Source of the DNA: Chroogloeocystis siderophila 5.2 s.c.1
GTDB taxonomy: Bacteria > Cyanobacteriota > Cyanobacteriia > Cyanobacteriales > Chroococcidiopsidaceae
Assembly: GCF_001904655.1 (NCBI RefSeq)
Contig: NZ_MRCC01000012.1
Location: forward strand, 1-64,000
Direction of reading: 5' to 3'
Length of the DNA: 64,000 nucleotides
How positions within the stretch are numbered: the stretch's first letter is position 1; every line of letters begins with the position of its first letter. Below, in pieces: positions 54,727 through 62,757 of this stretch. The translations under genes were made by a program, and so were the position numbers. A model generated the notes under the pieces. That model was not told the origin of the DNA and ran no database searches. It saw only the letters and a program-made list of their open reading frames with translations.

Positions 54727-56286
54727 ATGAAAATAACAAGGCGAGAAGCACTAAAATTTAGCATGCTTGCGGGAGGGTCTTTGCTCATTCCCACAGGCTT
54801 AGAACGGATAAGCTATGCTCAAACTCAGCCGTCTGAAAACATCGGAACTCGACGCGCAAATAGTCCAACATTAAAAAAATTCACCCTTCCTTTTCGTACT
54901 CCACCTGTGTTGCAACCAGTGCGTAGTGATTCACAAACAGATTATTACGAAATCACCATGCGCAAAGCCCAAGTTGAAATCTTGCCTGGCAAATTAACCG
55001 AAATTTGGGGCTACAACGGCATCACACCAGGACCGACAATTATGCAACGCACAGGGCGACAATCGGTTGTGCGCTTCATCAACAATAGTTTAGGCACGCC
55101 CACATCTACTCATTTACACGGCATGGCGTCTTTACCCGAATATGATGGCTATGCCGAAGATCTCACTTTCCCAGGTTATTACAAAGACTACTATTATCCC
55201 AACAACCGTGCTGCCACTATTTGGTATCACGACCATGCAATTCATGCGACTGCACGTAATGTTTACATGGGGTTAGCAGGGATGTACATCATTCAGGATC
55301 AAACTGAACTCGATCTACCTTTACCTAAAGGGCAATACGACGTACCACTCATCATTCAAGACAAAGAATTTGCGACAAACGGCAGCTTAATCTTTGACGA
55401 TCAAGGTCAGAAAAGTCAATTTGGCGACGTTATCTTAGTCAATGGTGTACCTTGGCCTCGGATGGAAGTCGCAAGGCGTAAGTATCGCTTTCGTGCTTTA
55501 AACGGCTCTATATCACGTTCTTACAGGCTAGCGCTCAATACAGGCGATCCTTTTATCATTATTGGTGTCGACGGAGGACTTACGCCAGCACCTGTAGAAG
55601 TTAACAGTTTCCGTTTTGGTACAGCAGAACGTTATGAGTTCATTATCGACTTTTCTAAGTATCCCATCGGCACGCGGGTCATTTTGAAAAATAGAAGCTT
55701 GCCAAACAACTTAGATTACGACGGCAAAACAAATGACATTATGTGCTTTGATGTAGTGCGGGATGAGGCTGATGACAGTTCCATACCCAGTCAACTGCGT
55801 ACTTTTACACCTTTACTAGCTTCTCAAGCCGTCCGAACTAGAGAGTTTAGATATGAACGCACTAATGGTCAATGGGTGATTAATGGCAAAACCTGGAATG
55901 CAAACCGCGTTGATGGTACACCTCAGTTTGGCGATATCGAAATTTGGCGTTTATACAATAATGGTGGTGGTTGGTTTCATCCTATACACTTGCACCTAAT
56001 TGACTGTCAAATTCTTGACCGCAACGGTAGAAAGCCCTTTCCTTATGAAGTCGGTTGGAAAGATGTTTTCTATGTTGGGGAAAACGAATCTGTAAGAGTG
56101 ATTGGCAAATTTGGTCCTAATACAGGTAAGTATATGCAACATTGCCACAACACAGTTCATGAAGATCATGACATGATGACGCAGTTTGAAGTGTTGCAAA
56201 ATCCACTAGCTTTACAAAGTGGAAATCTTGGTAAAGATCCTATTGCTACAGCACGGCCAAAACCACTTCCCGCACCTCCCTTGTAG
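54727..56286 (+). CDS. Tat-exported multicopper oxidase (bilirubin oxidase/CotA-like)
   Basis: About 519 residues. A Tat signal (TRREALKFSMLAGGSLL) ends near ISYAQ, so the protein folds with its copper before export. Copper ligands are in THLHGMA, WYHDHAIHA, HPIHLHLI and HCHNTVHEDHDMM, giving type 1, 2 and 3 sites, with Met as the axial ligand of type 1. The bilirubin-oxidase/CotA/laccase family oxidises phenols, bilirubin-like pigments or metals with reduction of oxygen. I chose ATG 54727 because GAGGAG lies five bases upstream; ATG 54679 adds 16 residues before the twin-arginine and is less likely. Neighbours give no substrate hint. Confidence 0.88.
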   Translation: MKITRREALKFSMLAGGSLLIPTGLERISYAQTQPSENIGTRRANSPTLKKFTLPFRTPPVLQPVRSDSQTDYYEITMRKAQVEILPGKLTEIWGYNGITPGPTIMQRTGRQSVVRFINNSLGTPTSTHLHGMASLPEYDGYAEDLTFPGYYKDYYYPNNRAATIWYHDHAIHATARNVYMGLAGMYIIQDQTELDLPLPKGQYDVPLIIQDKEFATNGSLIFDDQGQKSQFGDVILVNGVPWPRMEVARRKYRFRALNGSISRSYRLALNTGDPFIIIGVDGGLTPAPVEVNSFRFGTAERYEFIIDFSKYPIGTRVILKNRSLPNNLDYDGKTNDIMCFDVVRDEADDSSIPSQLRTFTPLLASQAVRTREFRYERTNGQWVINGKTWNANRVDGTPQFGDIEIWRLYNNGGGWFHPIHLHLIDCQILDRNGRKPFPYEVGWKDVFYVGENESVRVIGKFGPNTGKYMQHCHNTVHEDHDMMTQFEVLQNPLALQSGNLGKDPIATARPKPLPAPPL

Positions 56287-56580
56287 CAATTGCTTAATCA
56301 AGAATATTTACAAATTATGAGTGGTATAGAAAATAAAAAGTTAGCACTTTATGGTGTTGGTGAATTCATATTTCTATAATACCAAGTTTTCTATCTTCAA
56401 TGAACACATAGCAATCCTAAATTGTTTTCGACAATCCCTCTCTACATTCTTTTTGTGTACTTTGTTGTTAGTTTGCTCAAACAAACCCAACAACCTCAAT
56501 AAGATTACTATAGTTACTAAAACATTCATTTATTTGTCAATGTTTTCAATTGAATTTGGCTCAATTTACATACCACAATT

Positions 56581-57309
56581 ATGCACCTCTTGTTAAAATC
56601 AATAATCACCGTAGGAATAATTACTTTATTTGTCAGTTCAACTCTTTTAATTACGACAAAAAATGCCTTAGCATCACCGCATCAACATCATTTATCACTG
56701 ACAAATCTACCTACAGAAGTCAGGAATTTGACTATTGAAGAAATTAATGCAGAACAGTTCACAAACCAAGGATTAGAAAAATTACAACAACAAGATTATT
56801 CAGGCGCAATTCAAGCTTTTTCGCAAGCCTTGCAGTTGAATTCTAATCATGAAATGGCATATGTGTATCGAGGTGATACATGTCAGAAATTAGAAGACTA
56901 TGAAGGAGCAATCAAAGACTACACACTAGCTTTGCAAGGTAATCCAAATTTCGCTTATATCTACAATAGCCGAGGTGATGCACGAGTTGCCTTAGGTGAC
57001 TATCAAGGCGCGATCGCCGACTATACTCAGGCAATTAAACTCTATCCTGAAGATGCTTTTGGCTACAGCGATCGCGGTAGTGTCTATTTACAAATTGGGA
57101 ACATAGGAAAAGCAATAGAAGATTTAAATAAGGCAATTCAAATTAACCCTGAACGTGCAGAAGCTTACTTTCATCGCGCCCAAATTCATGCCAAGTTTAA
57201 AAATCGTCAGGCAACTCTTCAAGACTATCGAACAGCAATTCAACTATATACTGAACAAGGCAATATTGTAGGTTGTCTTAAGGCACTCAATATGATGCGA
57301 CAATACTAA
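56581..57309 (+). CDS. Exported TPR-repeat protein
   Basis: A 242-residue protein with a signal-type N-terminus (about residues 5-32, cleavage near NALA), then a spacer and about five tetratricopeptide repeats starting near residue 60 (GLEKLQQQDYSGAIQAFSQAL, VYRGDTCQKLEDYEGAIKDY, YNSRGDARVALGDYQGAIADY, SDRGSVYLQIGNIGKAIEDL, FHRAQIHAKFKNRQ). It is probably a periplasmic or membrane-side scaffold for protein contacts. It starts about 294 bp after the multicopper oxidase stop. No partner can be inferred. Confidence 0.8.
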   Translation: MHLLLKSIITVGIITLFVSSTLLITTKNALASPHQHHLSLTNLPTEVRNLTIEEINAEQFTNQGLEKLQQQDYSGAIQAFSQALQLNSNHEMAYVYRGDTCQKLEDYEGAIKDYTLALQGNPNFAYIYNSRGDARVALGDYQGAIADYTQAIKLYPEDAFGYSDRGSVYLQIGNIGKAIEDLNKAIQINPERAEAYFHRAQIHAKFKNRQATLQDYRTAIQLYTEQGNIVGCLKALNMMRQY

Positions 57310-57407
57310 GAAAATTTTACTTTATTAAACTTACTTTGTTACTATTGTTGATATTTTGGAAGTAGTTTAACCTATAGAAAGTCTGCTATAATTAATTTGC
57401 TATTATT

Positions 57408-57704
57408 TTATTCTCCGTATAATTGACGATCGAAATTTCTTGTTTTTGTTGGATCGTAAACATTATTTGTGCGACGTACTGGAGCCAATGTAGTATTTCT
57501 TATTTTTGTTTCACACAAATTACTAAGATCTAAAATATTCCCAGTCGCTGTGCGCATATAGCATAAATGTGCATCGACCTCAAAACTTATTTTTTTTTCG
57601 ATAGTGGAGGAAGGTATTTTTTGGCTTAGAGGAAGAGCAAAAACAGCTTTTGTATGTAGACTTGCGAGCAACAAGGCTGTTACTATGATTTTAAATTTCA
57701 TCAA
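57408..57704 (-). CDS. Small secreted protein, function unknown
   Basis: A 98-residue protein with a signal peptide (KIIVTALLLASLHTKAVFA, cleavage near FALP) and a short, positively charged mature part with two cysteines (AHLCYMRTATGN, NLCETKIRNT), which could form a disulfide. I recognise no family. It lies between the TPR gene and the photosystem I factor on the opposite strand. Open frame and signal peptide make it plausible; no homology was tested. Confidence 0.5.
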   Translation of the reverse strand: MMKFKIIVTALLLASLHTKAVFALPLSQKIPSSTIEKKISFEVDAHLCYMRTATGNILDLSNLCETKIRNTTLAPVRRTNNVYDPTKTRNFDRQLYGE

Positions 57705-58009
57705 AATATAGGAGAAATAAAACTTATATAGATTAGTATAATTATATTTATTACTTGCTGAATAAAATATAGTAGAAAAAATTAAAAATATTACTAATTA
57801 TTATACCCTATTAAGGTTTAGATAAATTTACTATTTTGTATCAACTTTGTTAACTTAAGGCGCGAAGTGCTTTACAATCAACTAAAATGCTTGCATAACA
57901 AATCGCGGAGGCAGTAACACAAACTCTTGACAGTGAAGTTTTGAGTTTATGCTGGTTTAGACTAAAAATAGATATCAAGACCTACAATAGTCAAGTGTTA
58001 GTTGTTTCA
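57705..58009. other. Intergenic region upstream of the photosystem I factor
   Basis: 305 bp, AT-rich. No gene, hairpin or clear promoter stood out. Confidence 0.35.
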
Positions 58010-58594
58010 ATGAAATCTTTATTACACTCTTGGTACAAAACGCTTTGCTCTTGGCGGCGTTTTATTGTGCTTTGCCTGTTATGCGTCTGTTGCCAGTTTA
58101 TGCTAGGTATGCCAGTCGCTTTTGCGGGTATTAGCGACGATAATTTTGAGGGCAATGTATTTATTTTGTATGGAGGCAATGCCTCGCTTGTGCCACCCAA
58201 GGTAAAGCTAGAAGAATCATTGAAGCGCGATAAGCCGACTCTACTCATTTTCTATGTAGATGATAGCAGTGACTGCAAGCAGTACGCTCCAGTTGTGACA
58301 CGCTTACAAGCTTTTTATGGACGCTTGGTAGACTTTATTCCAGCGAGTGTAGACACTATTGCATTGAAAGAAACATACACTCCAACTGAACCAGGCTATT
58401 ACTACTCAGGAGTTGTACCGCAGCTTGTCGTATTTAATCAGTCGGGGGATGTCGTACTAAATGAAACAGGGCAAGTACCTTTTGAGAAAGTTGATGATGT
58501 TTTTAGAGATCTCTTTAACTTACTACCTCGATCTGAGTCGGTAGAATTAAAGCGGCGTCCGATCAATGAATTCAGTTCTGAATTAGCTGAGTAA
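58010..58594 (+). CDS. Thylakoid membrane photosystem I accumulation factor (thioredoxin-like)
   Basis: About 194 residues from ATG 58010. A signal or anchor segment (FIVLCLLCVCCQFMLGMPVAFA) is followed by a thioredoxin-fold domain (PTLLIFYVDDSSDCKQYAPVV, GVVPQLVVFNQSG). The single Cys in the SSDCKQY position replaces the CxxC redox pair of thioredoxins. The family is needed for photosystem I accumulation in cyanobacteria and is attached to the thylakoid. A 23-residue longer start at 57941 is possible, but 58010 gives the expected signal-type start. Confidence 0.82.
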   Translation: MKSLLHSWYKTLCSWRRFIVLCLLCVCCQFMLGMPVAFAGISDDNFEGNVFILYGGNASLVPPKVKLEESLKRDKPTLLIFYVDDSSDCKQYAPVVTRLQAFYGRLVDFIPASVDTIALKETYTPTEPGYYYSGVVPQLVVFNQSGDVVLNETGQVPFEKVDDVFRDLFNLLPRSESVELKRRPINEFSSELAE

Positions 58595-58669
58595 TTATCG
58601 AGACAGAACTAGTCTGGCGCTTAGAGCTTAAGATGCAGTTAGAAACTACGTATCCACTCGTTAGGGAAA

Positions 58670-59272
58670 ATGGCATATACTACCGAAGAGCTGATACAGA
58701 TTTTAGCAGACGAGCGCCAGGCTTGTCTCAAAGGTGAACGTCTCAAAATTGCTGCTACTGCCTCTGGTAATCCGATTATTGATAGGTTTATCAAGAGTGA
58801 CGGGATACAAAAATTTGATGCCTACCAAGACTTTAAAGCAGCGGTTCATTGCTATCAACGAGAACACCGCGTGTCAGGTATTGTTTGGCGTCGGCTGACT
58901 GTTAAAGGTAGTAGCATTGATTATCCCGAAGTAGACTCTCAATTGATTGCGCTACCTGAGGATTTAGAGACATTAAAACTTGTCAAGGCGAGGATTGTTA
59001 GTTTTTGGCGTAAAGTTACTGTGGGCATGGATATCTACAAAAGTATCAACAACGGAAAAGATTATCGATTAGTGACGCCAGCTACAGTAGATAAAATCGC
59101 TCAACGTATGGAATGGGCAAATCTGTGCAAGTGGGAAAAAGCAGACTTTCTCGAAATCGTATTGCAACTAGGCTGGGGACAGCCGGAGGCTGCTGCTTAC
59201 AATCGGGAACTACCGATCGCAGGTAGCGAGTATATTCATGCAGTCAATCCAGGAAACCGTCCAATTTGTTGA
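58670..59272 (+). CDS. Conserved cyanobacterial protein of unknown function
   Basis: A 200-residue soluble protein, apparently alpha-helical. It starts MAYTTEELIQILADERQACLKGERLKI-type and has conserved-looking patches such as ASGNPIIDRFIKSDGIQKFDAYQDF, YPEVDSQLIALPEDLETLK and EWANLCKWEKADFLEIVLQLGWGQPEAA. I cannot place it in a characterised family. It lies 75 bp after the photosystem I factor on the same strand and converges on egtD, with a 10-bp gap. Function not inferred. Confidence 0.7.
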   Translation: MAYTTEELIQILADERQACLKGERLKIAATASGNPIIDRFIKSDGIQKFDAYQDFKAAVHCYQREHRVSGIVWRRLTVKGSSIDYPEVDSQLIALPEDLETLKLVKARIVSFWRKVTVGMDIYKSINNGKDYRLVTPATVDKIAQRMEWANLCKWEKADFLEIVLQLGWGQPEAAAYNRELPIAGSEYIHAVNPGNRPIC

Positions 59273-59282
59273 TTAGATGCGT

Positions 59283-60308
59283 TTAGGCTTGCAGTTGACA
59301 CAATATTAAACCAAACCATTGTTGCGGATCTGTCCATGCTTGAACTGGTTTTAAGTTTTGCTGGGCAAGTTCTTGTTGAATGATATTGAGATTAAATTTA
59401 CGCGAAATTTCCGTAAGGATGGTTTCGTCCGCAGCAAATTCAACAGTAAGATCGAGGGCGCGCAAGCGAACAGTTTGCGATCGCCGACTGCGTAAATGCA
59501 TCTCGATTTGATGCTGAGTTTCGTTGTAAAATGCCCAATGTTCAAACTGCTCTAAGTCAAAATTGCCATCGAAGCGCGTGTTGAGGTGTTGCAGCATATT
59601 CAAATTAAAAGCCGCAGTCACACCTTGGCGATCGTTATAAGCAGCTTCGAGGATTTCTTTTGGCTTTTGTAAGTCTACTCCCAATAAAAAATACTCCCCA
59701 GGCTGCAATGCAGCAGTAATCTGCGCCAAAAAGGTATCGCATTCCGCAGGAGAAAGATTTCCTAAGGTGCTACCGATAAAACAAATCATTCGGCTAGCAA
59801 ATTCTGAAGGCATTAGCTTTTCGAGTGCTAATTCATAGGTGCTAACGAGTGCGTGAACTTGCAGCGATGGATAATCGGCTAATAATTGTTTCGCACTGCT
59901 TTCTAAAATCCCACCACTGACATCAATTGGCAGGTAGTGCAGAGGATAGTCGAGTTGCTTGTAGGCATCCAAGAGAAGCCGAGTTTTCGTCGAACTACCA
60001 CTACCAAGTTCTACGAGTTCGCAAGCACCAGTCATCTGAGCAATTTCTGACGCATATTCTTGTAATATGGCGGTTTCTGTACGAGTGAGATAATACTCTG
60101 GTAACGCACAAATTTGCTCAAATAGCTGAGAACCTCGGTCATCATAAAAGTAGCGTGCTGGAAGCGACTTGGAATGTTGAGTCAAGCCTTGAATGACGTC
60201 ATTGCCATCAACGGTATTCGATTGGGGGGTGAAGTCGATCAAATACTCGATCTGCAAGCGTTGAGTTGTTGATTCAAGCGTATTGCTTGCAGCTTTGGAT
60301 AAAGACAT
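59283..60308 (-). CDS. egtD: L-histidine N-alpha-methyltransferase
   Basis: About 341 residues. It trimethylates histidine to hercynine with SAM, the first step of ergothioneine synthesis. Features are ARYFYDDRGSQLFEQIC, the SAM site ELVELGSGSSTKTRLLLDAY, FIGSTLGNLSP and FLLGVDLQKP. GGAGGT lies four to five bases before ATG 60308, which fixes the start; an upstream in-frame ATG at 60362 has no support. It is the last gene of the egtC-egtB-egtD group. Confidence 0.92.
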   Translation of the reverse strand: MSLSKAASNTLESTTQRLQIEYLIDFTPQSNTVDGNDVIQGLTQHSKSLPARYFYDDRGSQLFEQICALPEYYLTRTETAILQEYASEIAQMTGACELVELGSGSSTKTRLLLDAYKQLDYPLHYLPIDVSGGILESSAKQLLADYPSLQVHALVSTYELALEKLMPSEFASRMICFIGSTLGNLSPAECDTFLAQITAALQPGEYFLLGVDLQKPKEILEAAYNDRQGVTAAFNLNMLQHLNTRFDGNFDLEQFEHWAFYNETQHQIEMHLRSRRSQTVRLRALDLTVEFAADETILTEISRKFNLNIIQQELAQQNLKPVQAWTDPQQWFGLILCQLQA

Positions 60309-60640
60309 TAAACCTCCGTTTACCAAGGCGGAATAGATTGCGTAAGCATAAAAAAGCAGCAACGTCTAGTTTACTGCTGGATGGAATCGCTCAAGAATTC
60401 ATTGGTCATATTCAGTGAGTAAATCATAAAGCTCTTGCCTATAAAATCACGCTTGAGCTAGATGTTTCAAGGTTGTGGGGGCTAAATGTCGAATATCCCT
60501 TGCTTATGCTCTATGAAACATATTTATAACCTTTCCATTGCTGGCGCGAAATAAGAACTACAAACTAATTTCTCCTCTACACCTGAAGCACCCCTACTTT
60601 CTCTGCTACCTATTTGTCTCGACATTAAAGCCAAACGATA
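60309..60640. other. 332-bp gap between egtB and egtD
   Basis: No gene seen. It includes the Shine-Dalgarno site of egtD at its left end and AT-rich sequence with no strong hairpin. The spacing suggests egtD may have its own promoter. Confidence 0.35.
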
Positions 60641-61870
60641 TTACTTGACACAGCGAAAACCTGCGAAGATTTGCCGGATGTGGGGATGATACCAGTTGCG
60701 AAAGCTACAGCGTAAAGCCCAAGGACGAGTTACCCAGCTACCACCGCGCAAAACATAATGTTGTGCATCAAAATAAACTTGGGAATAGCCGATGTAAGGG
60801 TAATACGTAAAACCTGGATAACCTTGAAATAGCGATGCAGTCCACTCCCAAACATTTCCTAGCATATCGTAGCAACCATAGGGACTTTGCCCATCAGGAT
60901 AAGCGTCGACAGGTGTTGTTTTGCTCACAGTACAATTATGATTGCACTGGTGATCGCCTAACAAAACATCTCCCCAAGGATAAGTACGGCGACGTTCGTG
61001 ATTGGCATCCCAACTTGCGGCTTTTTCCCACTCGGCTTCGGTCGGTAGTCGCTTACCGACAAATCGCGCATACGCTTCGGCTTCATACCAACTGACGCCA
61101 CATACTGGGGAATCAGAAGTGACATTTTGCCAGTAAAGTGGGTGTGTTACTTGCGCTTGTTGTAACCACTCCCAGCCAGCATCCGACCACCATTGAGGAT
61201 TTTGATAGCCACTAGCGTTAATAAATTCTTGGTACTGTCCGCACGTGGTCGGATAACGGTCGATCCAGTAAGTATCTAAATAAACACGATGCACCGGACG
61301 TTCATTATCCATTGCATCAATTGCATCGTTCCCCATTTCAAAGTAGCCTGCGGGAATTTCAATCATTTCTGAAGGCTGCGCACTGGGTAAATCTTGAACG
61401 CTATAGCCTGATTGCACCTTGAGCAATTCTAAGACGAAGGCGATCGTTTCGCTGTGCTGACTTTCGTGCTGAATGAGCCAATGCCAGAGACGTTCTTGTT
61501 GATTGAGATCCGCGATTTCCAAGTAGTCCAGAACTTGCGATCGCACGCTATCGAGGTAGTGTTGAACTTCTGTGAGTGTCGGTAAATTTTGGCGATCGGC
61601 TTTTGGTAAACCATCCGCGATAAATAAGCGACCAAACTCAGAATTGCGGGTTTTTTTGGCGCAGTGTTCGAGTATCCATAAAGCTTCGGTATACGCAATA
61701 TGACCCAAATGCCAACCGATAGGGCTAAATTCAGGATGCGCCTGACGGCAGAATGTATCGTAATCGACCGTTTGAAATAATGCGAGGGTGCTTTGACGAC
61801 ATTGTTGTAACGCTTGTTTTAGCTGTTGTCTTTGATCAATGATGTGGGAATGAGCTACTCGATTAGACAT
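60641..61870 (-). CDS. egtB: Ergothioneine biosynthesis sulfoxide synthase EgtB
   Basis: A 409-residue non-heme iron enzyme joining hercynine to gamma-glutamylcysteine (or cysteine) in oxygen-dependent C-S bond formation. An N-terminal DinB-like helical domain provides iron ligands His57 (HLGHIAY) and His135/His139 (QHESQHSE). The C-terminal formylglycine-generating-enzyme-like domain has YFEMGNDAIDAMDNERPVH-type sequence, GVSWYEAEAYARFVGKRLPTEAEWEKA and DMLGNVWEWTASLF, ending SFRNWYHPHIRQIFAGFRC. Length fits the family. Confidence 0.93.
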   Translation of the reverse strand: MSNRVAHSHIIDQRQQLKQALQQCRQSTLALFQTVDYDTFCRQAHPEFSPIGWHLGHIAYTEALWILEHCAKKTRNSEFGRLFIADGLPKADRQNLPTLTEVQHYLDSVRSQVLDYLEIADLNQQERLWHWLIQHESQHSETIAFVLELLKVQSGYSVQDLPSAQPSEMIEIPAGYFEMGNDAIDAMDNERPVHRVYLDTYWIDRYPTTCGQYQEFINASGYQNPQWWSDAGWEWLQQAQVTHPLYWQNVTSDSPVCGVSWYEAEAYARFVGKRLPTEAEWEKAASWDANHERRRTYPWGDVLLGDHQCNHNCTVSKTTPVDAYPDGQSPYGCYDMLGNVWEWTASLFQGYPGFTYYPYIGYSQVYFDAQHYVLRGGSWVTRPWALRCSFRNWYHPHIRQIFAGFRCVK

Positions 61871-61908
61871 TTATAGCAGAGGAGATATATAAAAATTATG
61901 TTTTGGCA

Positions 61909-62697
61909 CTATAGTTGAGCAATTTGAACATTCAGGTCTTTGCCTACAGTAAGAATGCTTTGCTCAGGAACAGGATTCCAATCAGCCGCAAATAAAGGCT
62001 CTGAAGCAATGATGACTGACTCTGGATACGTTGGGTCATCGCGTAGCCAATAAAGCGATGGTGTTTGTGTGTTAGTTGCAAATCGCGAAGCAACTAGCTG
62101 TTGTCCGTCACTGATAATCATGTTGGCGGATGCGCTGATGTCACGCGAGGTTGTTAACTGATCTAGTGTGAGTAGAGCATTTTGCAGTGCTTGCGCGAGT
62201 GTAGCATTAGGGTTGTTGTGTAATTCTTCAATCACTAACGCAAAAAAGTGTTCGGAATCGGTGCTACCTTTAATTGATTTATACGCCGCATCACTTAAGC
62301 GATCGCGTAATGGTCTAGCCAACGTGTCGCGAAAATTTTCAATTCGACCGTTATGAATGCACAATAACTGCTGATAATCAAAAGGTTGACAGTTACTTAA
62401 ATCTACCGCTTGACCTGCTGTTGCACTGCGTACCGTCCCTAAGATGCATTTTGATTCGATGTAGCGCCCCAAACTGGAAAGATTTGTATCGTTCCAGATT
62501 GGTATTATATTTTTGTATGTAAATGGATTCGTCTCTTTTTGCGCGTGATACCAACCGATTCCGAATCCGTCAGCATTGAGTAGCCCCGAATTCATCTCAC
62601 GCGGCTGGTAACTTTGCACAATCAATGAGTGTTCTGGTTTAGTCAATACGCGATCGAGTAAAATTGATGAACCTAAATAAGCAAGCAAACGGCACAT
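61909..62697 (-). CDS. egtC: Ergothioneine biosynthesis gamma-glutamyl hydrolase EgtC
   Basis: A 262-residue class II glutamine amidotransferase-like hydrolase that removes glutamate from the hercynyl-gamma-glutamylcysteine sulfoxide. The nucleophile is Cys2 (MCRLLAYLG). Features are NADGFGIGWY, GTVRSATAGQAVDLSNCQPF and CIHNGRIENFRDT. Its presence implies the gamma-glutamylcysteine route, yet egtA (gamma-glutamylcysteine ligase) and the C-S lyase egtE are not in the window. Its stop is 38 bp before the egtB start; the two are probably one operon. Confidence 0.9.
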   Translation of the reverse strand: MCRLLAYLGSSILLDRVLTKPEHSLIVQSYQPREMNSGLLNADGFGIGWYHAQKETNPFTYKNIIPIWNDTNLSSLGRYIESKCILGTVRSATAGQAVDLSNCQPFDYQQLLCIHNGRIENFRDTLARPLRDRLSDAAYKSIKGSTDSEHFFALVIEELHNNPNATLAQALQNALLTLDQLTTSRDISASANMIISDGQQLVASRFATNTQTPSLYWLRDDPTYPESVIIASEPLFAADWNPVPEQSILTVGKDLNVQIAQL

Positions 62698-62757
62698 AGG
62701 TAAAGCTAATCGTGTTGTAACAATGCTTCACTATTGTAAGCATGTGTCATCTGGGGA

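Noticed and set aside
56351-56596. 81-codon open frame upstream of the TPR gene
   Set aside because: It overlaps the start of the TPR protein, has poor codon character, and has no recognisable motif.
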